Shown here: piece after piece, positions 15,988-24,000 of the stretch
How positions within the stretch are numbered: position 1 is the first letter of the stretch
Layout: each line of letters starts with the position of its first letter
Source: JAGTVB01 sp964624765
Lineage (GTDB): Bacteria; Pseudomonadota; Gammaproteobacteria; HK1
DNA length: 24,581 nucleotides
Direction: 5' to 3'
Assembly: GCA_964624765.1 (NCBI GenBank)
Contig: CAZUZO010000038.1
Coordinates: forward strand, 1-24,581
Position numbers and translations under genes: made by a program
Notes under the pieces: generated by a model
The model's input: the letters and a program-made list of their open reading frames with translations, nothing else
Database searches by the model: none
What the model was told of the DNA's origin: nothing

Positions 15988-16524
15988 ATGACCCCCACCA
16001 TTTGGATCGTTGACGCAGCCTATCTGCAGAGTTACTCCGACGGTCAGATCGACTACCTTAAGCTAAAGGAGACACTCCAAGACCGCGTCGGAGCTCCGTT
16101 TTCCGAGAGCTTTTACGTGAATGCAACCCGCAACCCCTTATCCGATGCCCAAGACACCTTCCATACCTGGCTTAAGACCGCTCCCCCTCAAGGGCCCAAG
16201 ATGCGGGTCAAACTCTATGACCTCGGTGCATTGCCGACAACTTGCACGTCCTGTGGTCACCAGGGAGTGATTAGCAACACCGCGGAGGGCGTTCAGGTCG
16301 GTATCGCGACCCTCATCGTCAAGCTCGCTGCCCAGTGGCACTATGATCGCCTCGTTCTGTCGGCCCGCGATGGGGCCTTGGAAGAGGCGATCGCCTACGT
16401 CAAGGATGAGCTACACAAAGAGCTCTGGTTGAGTGGTTTCGAGGGCAGTGTCTCAAGCAACCTGCAGATGTACGCAGACAACGTCGTATGGCTCGATGAG
16501 CTCTGGGATCACATCAGGAAGTAA
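15988..16524 (+). CDS. NYN/LabA-like (PIN-fold) protein with degenerate active site
   Basis: 178 aa. Pattern of the NYN domain, a PIN-like RNase fold: strand IWIVDAAYL at residues 5-13; the helix EGVQVGIATLIVKLA where active members have KGVDVALAVD; strand YDRLVLSARDGALEEAI where they have SGDxDF; then strand LWLSGF, and SSNLQMYADNVVWLDEL at the end, typical of the fold. The first Asp (D9) is kept, but the usual KGVD aspartate is Gln and the SGDxD acids are shifted or lost, so it may be catalytically dead or changed. A CTSCGH motif in the middle could bind metal or be structural. Strong ribosome site AGAGGAGG at 15973-15980, seven bases before the ATG. It lies 65 bp after the receiver-like gene and is probably the last gene of the luxI operon. 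Confidence 0.72.
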   Translation: MTPTIWIVDAAYLQSYSDGQIDYLKLKETLQDRVGAPFSESFYVNATRNPLSDAQDTFHTWLKTAPPQGPKMRVKLYDLGALPTTCTSCGHQGVISNTAEGVQVGIATLIVKLAAQWHYDRLVLSARDGALEEAIAYVKDELHKELWLSGFEGSVSSNLQMYADNVVWLDELWDHIRK

Positions 16525-16571
16525 TCCCCTCACCGAAGGCACGGATTGTCCAATTCGAGTCATGGCCTTTA

Positions 16572-16659
16572 TCGGTGAACCGTAGCACCCTCGAACCGAC
16601 GACCAACCGGTTCCGAGGGCGCGTCTGGCCCAGGCCCTTCGCTTGGCTACGGTCACCGA
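16572..16659. terminator. Nested double inverted repeat between convergent genes, possible two-way terminator
   Basis: An outer pair TCGGTGAACCGTAG (16572-16585) / CTACGGTCACCGA (16647-16659) encloses an inner pair CCCTCGAACCG (16588-16598) / CGGTTCCGAGGG (16608-16619). Each pair has a single bulged base. The region lies between the 3' ends of the NYN gene and the crp-like gene. No T-run follows, so intrinsic termination is uncertain; a structured 3' end or a repeat relic is also possible. Confidence 0.4.
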
Positions 16660-16703
16660 AAGTCCCCTCGGCGACCCGGCACCCGCATCCTGTGTTACTC
16701 GGA

Positions 16704-17348
16704 TTACCAGCCCGGCGGTAGCTTCTGGCGGATGGTGATGCGCCGATCCTCGATGCGAATGTACCCCCCATTGACCAAGTCCTTCATGATGCGGCTGACC
16801 ATCTCCCGAGAAGCACCGACCATGTTGGCGATATCCTGATGAGTCAAGCGCTGGCGGATGGCCAGTTCACCCTCTTCCTCGGTAGCGAGATCTAACAAGA
16901 TGCGCGCAACGCGTCCGTAGACATCTAGCAACGCTAGGCTCTTGACGCTCTCGGTCAGGGAGCGAACCCGCTGCACCAAGGCGCGAATTAGCTCGATGGC
17001 CACCCCGGGATTCTGTGCTAAAAAATCTTCGAAGTCGGTGCGCGACACCACGGCAAGCTTGGAGGGCTCCAGAGTCATCACCGAGGCCGAGCGCGGCGCC
17101 GAGTCGATCAGCGCGAGCTCGCCAAAATACTCCCCCGCACCTTGGATGTTGAGAATGACCTCCTTGCCATCCTCATCGCTCGCGTAGACTTTGACCTTGC
17201 CGTTCAAGATCACGTAAAAGGAGTCGGTCTGGTCGCCTTCGTGGATCAAAACCGCGTTCTTGGGATAGCTGCGCACGGTTCCGTGCTCGGCTATCCGCTT
17301 CAGGCTCTCGGACGTAAGCTCGGGAAACAACGGGCTGTCGAGAGACAT
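16704..17348 (-). CDS. CRP/FNR-superfamily regulator, cyclic-nucleotide type
   Basis: 214-aa transcription factor. The N-terminal cyclic-nucleotide-binding domain has GEYFGELALIDSAPRSASV, where E77, R86 and S87 stand at the positions that hold cAMP in CRP (E72, R82, S83). The protein has no cysteine, which excludes an FNR-type iron-sulfur sensor. The C-terminal helix-turn-helix LTHQDIANMVGASREMVSRI keeps the R-E-x3-R pattern of the CRP recognition helix, so a CRP-like TGTGA operator is likely. I chose the ATG at 17348, because GGAGG (CCTCC at 17354-17358) lies five bases upstream; the frame remains open ten codons further to a GTG. Its upstream region is only about 46 bp before a family-2 element. 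A CHASE2 cyclase lies 0.7 kb away and could supply its ligand. Confidence 0.9.
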   Translation of the reverse strand: MSLDSPLFPELTSESLKRIAEHGTVRSYPKNAVLIHEGDQTDSFYVILNGKVKVYASDEDGKEVILNIQGAGEYFGELALIDSAPRSASVMTLEPSKLAVVSRTDFEDFLAQNPGVAIELIRALVQRVRSLTESVKSLALLDVYGRVARILLDLATEEEGELAIRQRLTHQDIANMVGASREMVSRIMKDLVNGGYIRIEDRRITIRQKLPPGW

Positions 17349-17393
17349 CGGAACCTCCAAAGACATAACCGATACCACTTCCGGTTCTACCTG

Positions 17394-17612
17394 AGAAGCT
17401 GTTTTAAAAACTACTGCGCTGGCCTGAGCTGCGTTGCGCGGCGGCTCAGAATCCTCATGTACTCATTTGTACACTGGGGTTGTTACTCGCCCCATCCTTG
17501 GGGCTCGCCCCTTCGGGGCCAGCTTCCAGCTGTTCAAAATCGTTCCGGACGATTTTGTCGCCGCCGCGCGCCTTGCTCTGCCGGCGCTCGCGACGTTCTT
17601 AAAACAGCTTCT
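17394..17612. mobile_element. 219-bp inverted-repeat element (family 2), full copy
   Basis: Perfect 14-bp terminal inverted repeats AGAAGCTGTTTTAA (17394-17407) and TTAAAACAGCTTCT (17599-17612). The interior has further self-complementary pieces, such as AAAATCGTTCC-GGACGATTTT. No coding capacity. The minus strand matches the half copy at 12063-12175 through its first 110 bases, and part of the interior (GTACA...GAGTACATGAGGAT) matches the copy at 13106. No clear target duplication is visible at the ends. Confidence 0.8.
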
Positions 17613-18083
17613 GAACCGTCCGTAGCTGTTTCTGCGCGCGCATCAGGGTGTTGCGGTGCGGCTCGCGACTTTCTCAACCGCTACTGATTCGATTCCCGGC
17701 CTAGAATTCTGGGGAAGGGTCGCCTCGATTGCAAGGTGATTTTTCCGAAGGCCAGGGTTCATCTCTTCTTCAGCCTCGTTCCACGCAGCATCGACTGGGT
17801 GCCCAAGGGAATAGGTCGCGCGGCAGTAAAACGACGGCCAAACCATCGACCAATCCGATCGATCTGCTTCAGATATAACCAGAACAGTGATACTGTCATG
17901 AGAGCCACCCCCAAGGGGAGACCGGGACCAACGGCTTGGGAAAGATAACGGAAACAGCAGTCCGAGCCAATGACCGCGCGATGGGTAGCAGGGCAAATGC
18001 GTTCTGCTCGCTAGCCCCTTGAGTCCAGATGAATACGCCCGTCGTTCCGGCCAGGAAGCCGGAATCCAGTCGCCAAGGACGGC
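17613..18083. other. Intergenic region before the cyclase gene
   Basis: 471 bp. Apart from the small minus-strand reading frame listed separately, it contains a TTCCGGC-CAGGAA-GCCGGAA hairpin at 18045-18064, of a kind scattered widely in proteobacterial genomes. AAGGA at 18075-18079 may serve the cyclase start. Confidence 0.4.
17759..17899 (-). CDS. Possible small membrane protein or gene remnant, 46 aa
   Basis: Reads MTVSLFWLYLKQIDRIGRWF, then GRRFTAARPIPLGTQSML, and a basic end RLKKR. A short hydrophobic N-terminus followed by a strongly basic tail is a plausible single-pass membrane peptide or the tail of a decayed membrane protein: the frame is open 37 codons further upstream (PGLPLGVAL just before the ATG). 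GGGGGTGG lies about eight bases before the ATG. No family recognised. Confidence 0.25.
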   Translation of the reverse strand: MTVSLFWLYLKQIDRIGRWFGRRFTAARPIPLGTQSMLRGTRLKKR

Positions 18084-20396
18084 GTGATCGAGCCAGCAAG
18101 ACGTTCGACGATGCCCAGCGGGGCAAAAGCGTTGCTATTGGGAGCCCTGATCGGGCTGTTGGGAATGATCGCGAGCCTGCCAGCATCGGTATCCGCGATC
18201 GAGACCCACCTCGGCCTCAAACTGTTGTTTTGGCTGCGCGGGCCACGCTCGGTGCCACCCGAGGTGGTGATCGTCAGCATCGACCAGGCAGCTGCCGATC
18301 ATTTTCATTTGCCCAATGAGCCCACGTTATGGCCGCGGACCCTGCATGCCCGGGCCGTACAAGAGCTGAGCGCCCGCGGGGCACGGGTCATCGTCTTCGA
18401 TATCGTCTTCAGTCGACCGCAGAACCCCGAACATGACCGGATGCTCGCCCAGGCGCTGCACGAAGCGGGAAACGTCATTTTACTGCAGCGCTTGCGCCAA
18501 GACGTTCGGCGCATCGAGGACCTCGGCAAGCCCCCTGCTTGGACCATCCACGTCGAGCGTCAGCAACCACTGTTGCCGGAATTAGCTGATGCGGCATGGG
18601 GCGTGGCCCCCTTCCCGCTACCCAAGGTGCCGGTGAGGGTAGACCAATGCTGGCTTTTCAAAGGCAGCGCGGGCGACCTGCCCACGCTGCCGGTGGTGGC
18701 CTTTCAAGCCTATGCGCTTGCGTTCCAAGCCGATCTGCGGCGTTTACTGCGAGCAGCCGCCACCGGCCCCGCCTCCCCACCGCCCGAGGCGATAGCCGAG
18801 ATCGCGGTCACCCCCAATGCCGCGCAGGTGGCTAGGCGGCTGCGCCACCTGTTGCGTAACCATGAGGCGTACACCCAACGGCTGTTGGCACGACTGCAAG
18901 ATCCGCAACCATCCCCCCCCTCGCCCGCCCAACGCGTGCTGTCCTCCCTGATCGAACTCTACGCCGGGGAAAATGAGTCCTATCTCGACTTCTACGGCCC
19001 TTCCCAGACGGTCCTGACCGTGCCTTACCATCACCTGCTAGACCCTGCCACCCAAGGAAAAAGCGCAAACTCGATAGATTTCTCGGATAAGATCGTGTTC
19101 ATCGGGTTCACCGAGCCGTGGCAGGCGGAACAAAAGGACGGTCTTTACACAGTGTTCTCAGGCAAGGACGGCGTGGATTTGAGCGGTGTCGAGATCGCCG
19201 CCACCGCCTTCGCCAATATCCTTGAGGGCCGCCGCCTGCAACCCTTGAAGGGCTGGCAGCACCTAGCCTTGCTCGCTGTCTTCGGTATCGCGAGCGGCGC
19301 ATTGCTGCTGTTGCCCGTCCTATTCCTACCGCTGGTCGCCGGCGCCATCATGGTCGTCTATGTGAGCGGTGCCTACGGTACCTTTTCGTACCACGGCGTT
19401 TGGCTACCCCTCGCTGTTCCCATGCTTTGGCAGCTGCCCTTGGCGGTGGTCGGCACCCTGCTTTGGCACTACCTCGACACTCGACGTCAGCATCGACAAG
19501 TCCAGGCCACCTTTGGCTATTTCGTACCGAAGGGCGTAGTCACATCACTGATACGGGACTGGAAGGCGCTTGCCAACAGCCGACGATTCGTATACGGAGT
19601 CTGTGTGGCCACCGATGCCGAACAATACACCCAACTCGCGGAGACGCTCTCCCCGGACCGGCTTCGGAGCTTGCTGAATCGGTATTACCAAAAGCTCTTC
19701 GAACCGGTGGCACGTCACGGTGGTTTCGTGTCCGACGTGGTGGGGGATGCCATGCTCGCCATCTGGGCCGACACCATGACAGAAAAAAAGCTGCGCTACA
19801 GGGCCTGCTGCGCCGCACTGGATATCTTCCACGAGCTTAGCCGTTGGCCCTGGGGGCCAAGACAAGCCGCATTGCCCACCCGTTTTGGGCTCCATGCCGG
19901 GGCCATGGTCCTCGGCAATATCGGGGCCGGCGCGCACTTCGAGTATCGGGCAGTGGGCGATGCCGTGAATACCGCCCATCGCTTAGAGCAACTCAACAAG
20001 CTCCTCGGTACCCGCATTCTCGCCTCGGCGGAGGTCATTACGGGACTCGAAGGCGTGGTGGCGAGGGAGATCGGCCATTTTCGACTGACGGGTAAGCGTC
20101 GCCCTATTCTCGTTTACGAGCTGGTGGCGCTCACGGACGAGGTCGATGACGCCACCAGGGCATTACACGTTGCCTTCGCGCGAGCGCTGACGACATTCCG
20201 AGCGCAACACTTTGCGCAAGCCCGGCAAGCGTTCCGGCAGCTGCTACTCCGCTACCCACAGGATGGGCCAAGCCGCTTTTACCTTGAGTTGTGCCAGCGC
20301 TTTGGGCAGCAACCACCCCGACCGGATTGGGACGGTATCATCACCGAGGCCGACGACATCAATGGAGGCCAACGCGTCGCAGCACCCACACACTGA
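18084..20396 (+). CDS. CHASE2-domain class III adenylate/guanylate cyclase
   Basis: 770-aa inner-membrane receptor cyclase. N-terminal membrane helix (ALLLGALIGLLGMIASLP), then an extracytoplasmic CHASE2 sensor (about residues 45-380; VVIVSIDQAAADHF, ARVIVFDIVFSRP, KIVFIGFTEP), three membrane helices at about 395-460, and a cytoplasmic class III cyclase domain (about 505-690). Metal-binding aspartates D511 (VATDAEQYT) and D555 (DVVGDAMLAIW) and the catalytic N629/R633 (NTAHRLE) are present, so it should be active. The base-selecting positions differ from textbook enzymes; cAMP or cGMP cannot be decided from them. The C-terminal 70 residues look like a TPR-type pair of helices. The start is GTG with AAGGA four bases upstream; an ATG at 18111 is an alternative. 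Next to a CRP-like gene and followed by a FecR-domain gene, a pairing common for CHASE2 cyclases. Confidence 0.9.
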   Translation: MIEPARRSTMPSGAKALLLGALIGLLGMIASLPASVSAIETHLGLKLLFWLRGPRSVPPEVVIVSIDQAAADHFHLPNEPTLWPRTLHARAVQELSARGARVIVFDIVFSRPQNPEHDRMLAQALHEAGNVILLQRLRQDVRRIEDLGKPPAWTIHVERQQPLLPELADAAWGVAPFPLPKVPVRVDQCWLFKGSAGDLPTLPVVAFQAYALAFQADLRRLLRAAATGPASPPPEAIAEIAVTPNAAQVARRLRHLLRNHEAYTQRLLARLQDPQPSPPSPAQRVLSSLIELYAGENESYLDFYGPSQTVLTVPYHHLLDPATQGKSANSIDFSDKIVFIGFTEPWQAEQKDGLYTVFSGKDGVDLSGVEIAATAFANILEGRRLQPLKGWQHLALLAVFGIASGALLLLPVLFLPLVAGAIMVVYVSGAYGTFSYHGVWLPLAVPMLWQLPLAVVGTLLWHYLDTRRQHRQVQATFGYFVPKGVVTSLIRDWKALANSRRFVYGVCVATDAEQYTQLAETLSPDRLRSLLNRYYQKLFEPVARHGGFVSDVVGDAMLAIWADTMTEKKLRYRACCAALDIFHELSRWPWGPRQAALPTRFGLHAGAMVLGNIGAGAHFEYRAVGDAVNTAHRLEQLNKLLGTRILASAEVITGLEGVVAREIGHFRLTGKRRPILVYELVALTDEVDDATRALHVAFARALTTFRAQHFAQARQAFRQLLLRYPQDGPSRFYLELCQRFGQQPPRPDWDGIITEADDINGGQRVAAPTH

Positions 20397-20610
20397 TCCC
20401 CCAGAGCGGCCGGTCACGAAGCGACGTCGCTCACCGGCACGTGCTCATGGCGGGCCCGGGTCATCGCCTCGTCAGGACCGCATGTTGGAGCGTGAAACCG
20501 GTAGCCGAATCCTTGGGCAACCACTCGAGAAGGAGCGATCAAGAAGCGACCGAAACGATGAGTAACGCTTAATTGCACTGCAGCCCAAATGAGATAAGCT
20601 AAGCTAAGCA
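20397..20610. other. Intergenic, possibly holding a decayed family-1 element
   Basis: GGTCATCGCCTCGTC at 20459-20473 equals the family-1 end in 13 of 15 bases, and CGAAACGATGA at 20551-20561 equals 11 bases of the opposite end, giving a possible 105-bp relic. AAGCTAAGCTAAGC at about 20596-20609 is a small tandem repeat beside the intact element. No gene seen. Confidence 0.35.
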
Positions 20611-20820
20611 GGCGTTGGTCATCGTTTCGGCCGTTTGATTGCGTTTGCCCTTGGGGCAGCCGACCTCGGGCCGCAAGGGACGCCGTAAAGACGTCCCTGT
20701 CGGCTTGGGTCCGGCATCCTTGCCGCACACACCCTTGCGCGCCCGGGGTTCGGCTGCCGAAGACTTGGGCGCCGAAAGGACGCTCCGCGGAGCAACTCTG
20801 ACGAAACGATGACCATGGCC
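20611..20820. mobile_element. 210-bp miniature inverted-repeat element with 9-bp target duplication (family 1)
   Basis: Ends GGCGTTGGTCATCGTTTCG and CGAAACGATGACCATGGCC pair over 17 of 19 bases. AGCTAAGCA lies directly outside both ends (20602-20610 and 20821-20829), a perfect 9-bp target duplication. The inside holds GGCAGCCGA (20655-20663) / TCGGCTGCC (20750-20758) and the module AAGGGACG..GT...GTCC, CCGGCATCC, ACACCCTTG also found inside the 12654 element. Other interior sequence differs from that copy. Confidence 0.85.
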
Positions 20821-21068
20821 AGCTAAGCAACATTATCGGGAACGCGACCTGTGGCGAGACGGTTACGGTGCGCTTCGAGGTTTCCGATCAGGGTCGATGG
20901 CTCGGTGGCCCGACTGACTTTCCCATGGGAAAGCAGGCCATCGGCCGAGAATAACAAGAAACGCGAGCCGATCGTCTTTCCAAGTTTGCCTTGCTATGGC
21001 AGTTAAAGGCGCAGCAGGCGTGGGAGGAGAAACAGGCGGTCGCTTTGCCAGGGGAGGTGCGAAGCGTC
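20821..21068. other. Leader of the FecR-TPR gene, with a short protein-like frame
   Basis: After the element a frame without a start codon reads NATCGETVTVRFEVSDQGRW, then LGGPTDFPMGKQ, up to a TAA at about 20953. It looks like a truncated coding remnant broken by the upstream TAA and the insertion. The downstream part carries GGGGAGG at 21051-21057, the ribosome site of the next gene. Confidence 0.35.
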
Positions 21069-24000
21069 ATGGGGAAGCGTCGGTGGTCGCTAGGGTGGGG
21101 GCTGCTGTACTCGGCACTATTCGCTTCGGCATGGGCCGACGAGGCGTGTGATCCCGGTGTCGGACAGGTGGTTTCAGTGCAGGGCCAGGTGGTCATCAGC
21201 CGCAGCGGCAGCCCACAGTGGATGCCGGCAACGCTGCGGGGCACTCTCTGCCCCGGGGACCGTATCCGCATCGAGGCGCGCAGCCGTGCTGCCATACACC
21301 TCGTCGATGACACCGTGCTGCGCCTCGACCAGGGCACCACCGTCACCTTTTCCAAGAGCGAACCCGACGCCCCGTCGTGGATCGAGTTGTTGCGGGGCGC
21401 CGTGCACTTCTTGAGCCGCGTGCCCCAGCGCCTCACCATCCATACCCCCTACGTCAATGCCGGTGTCGAAGGCACCGAATTCGTGGTGCAAGTCGTGCCG
21501 GGGGAAACCCGCGTCTATGTGCTAGCAGGCCAGGTGCTCACCAGTAATGCTGCTGGAAGCCTGCGGCTCACGAGCGGTGAGGCGGCGGTCAGCGTAGTGG
21601 GCCAGCCGCCGCAACGGCTCATCGTGGTGAAACCGCGCGATGCGGTGCAGTGGGCGCTCTACTACCCGCCACTCGTGGATTCCCGGCGCCGCGTCTACCC
21701 CACTGGACCCGACACTGAGGCGATCCACGCGGCGCTCGCGAGCTATCGCGCCGGCGACCTACCGGCCGCCTTCGATGCTCTCGAGGCGGTACCGACGACG
21801 GGCCGCGATGCCCGCTACGAAACCCTGAAGGCCGGGCTGCTGCTCACCGTCGGGCGGGTCGACGAAGCGCGCTCGGCTATCGCACGGGCGTTAGTCAAAG
21901 ACCCCGACGACGCCCACGCCCCAGCCCTGGAGGCGGTGATCGCCGTCGCCCAAGGTGACAAGGATACAGCCCTGGAGCGGGCTCAAACCGCTATCCGACG
22001 CGATCCCGACTCGCCACTCGCCTACATCGCTCTTTCCTATGCCTACCAGGCCCGCTTTCAAATCGAGCAAGCCCGCCAAAGCGTGGAAGAGGCGCTCCAA
22101 CGCGACGCCGATAACGCCCTCGCCTGGGCGCGGCTAGCCGAGCTCTGGCTCGCCAGCGGCTATCATCAGCGGGCCCTTGACGCCGCCCAAAATGCCGCCC
22201 GGCTCGATCCGACGCTGGAGCGCACTCAGACGGTGCTGGGCTTCGCCTATCTTGCCGAAACCGAAGTGGATCAAGCCTTCGCGGCGTTCCAGCAAGCCAT
22301 CGACTTCGATCCCGCCGCACCCCTGCCACGCCTCGGTTTGGGACTGGCCCAAATCCGCACGGGTAAGCTCGACGAAGGCATTCGGGACATCGAGATCGCC
22401 GCCATGCTCGACCCCGACAACGCGCTGATTCGAAGTTATCTCGGCAAGGCCTACTACGAGCAAAAGCGCGACCGCCTCGCCGCTACAGAGTTCGCCAACG
22501 CCAAGGCGCTCGACCCCAACGACCCGACCCCTTGGTTTTACGATGCCATCCGTAAACAGACTATCAACCGTCCGGTACAGGCCCTGCGCAACATGCAACG
22601 CGCGATCGCCCTCAACGACAACCGCGCCGTGTATCGATCACGCCTGCTGCTGGACCAAGACCAAGCGGCTCGCGGCGCCAGTTTGGCCAGGCTCTATGAC
22701 GATCTCGGGTTTCAGCAGGCAGCGCTGGTGGAAGCGACCAAGTCCCTTAGCTCCGACCCGGCCAACCCGTCGGCCCACCGCTTCCTATCCGACACCTACG
22801 CCCTCCTGCCGCGCCATGAGATCGCACAGCTGAGCGAGTTGCTTCAGGCGCAGCTCCTGCAGCCCATCAACGTGAACCCCGTCCAGCCCCAGCTCGCCGT
22901 CATCGTGCCCGACATCATCAGTACTGCAGGGCCTTCCACAGCATCCTTCAACGAGTTTACTCGTTTATTCGAAACCAACCGTCCACAATTGCTCGCCTCG
23001 GGGCTGGTGGGAAACCGTAGCACTCTGGGTGGCGAAGCGGTGACGTCAGGTTTATATCAACGCCTGTCCTACAGCCTGGGTGCCGTTCATACTGAAACCG
23101 ACGGTTTTCGAGAGAACAATGACCTGTTGCAGACCGCCTACAACGCCTTTCTGCAACTGGAAGTCACACCCAAACTCAACTTGCAAGGGGAGTTTCGACA
23201 GCGAGACAGCCAACACGGTGACCTTTCATTGAATTTTGATCCGGAAGCGTTTTTCGCCGACGATCGCCGTAAGCTGACCCAAACCACCGCTCGAGCAGGG
23301 GTTCGCTTCTCTCCGGCACCCCACTCGAACCTCATTCTTTCCCTCATTCATAACGAGTCCGACGACAAGAACAACTTCATCCTTTTTAATAGAGAATTTG
23401 AGTTTCTATCCGAGGCGCGGGGATATCAGATTCAAGCGCAATACCTGTTTCATAGCGAGCATTATAACCTCGTCGCCGGCACTAGCTTTTACCGCATCGA
23501 CATCGACGAAGATCTCGCCTCGTTCAAGTCGAGCTTTACCGAAGACCAAGATACGGCTTATTTGTACGGCAACGTCCATTGGCCAAGTGATTTCACATGG
23601 ACGATCGGTCTCGGCTATGACCGCTATGAGGAACGCCAGAGCAAGCTCGTCGACCAACTCAGCCCTAAACTGGGCGTGCAATGGCAGCCGACGGAAAACC
23701 TACGCTTACGAGCAGCAGCCATCAGGACTGCCAAACCCGCTCTGGTGGCCAATCAAACCATCGAGCCGACACAGGTGGCAGGATTCAATCAGTTCTTCGA
23801 CGATGCCAATGGGACCCGAGCCGATCGCTACGGTCTCGGCCTGGATGCCCGTCTGCTGGACAGCCTCTATGCCGGCGCAGAGGCGTCCAGACGGAAGTTG
23901 CAAACGCCGTTTTTCATACCGCCCCTTAGGGAGTTCGAATTCCAGGACTGGCGCGAAGCGTTGGTCCGCGCCTATCTCTACTGGATGCCCCATGACGACT

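Noticed and set aside
17394..17612. Coding capacity within the family-2 element
   Set aside because: No frame is shared between copies; similarity is at the DNA and inverted-repeat level.
19545..19979. Long minus-strand frame in the cyclase domain
   Set aside because: Antisense to conserved catalytic residues; typical high-GC artefact.
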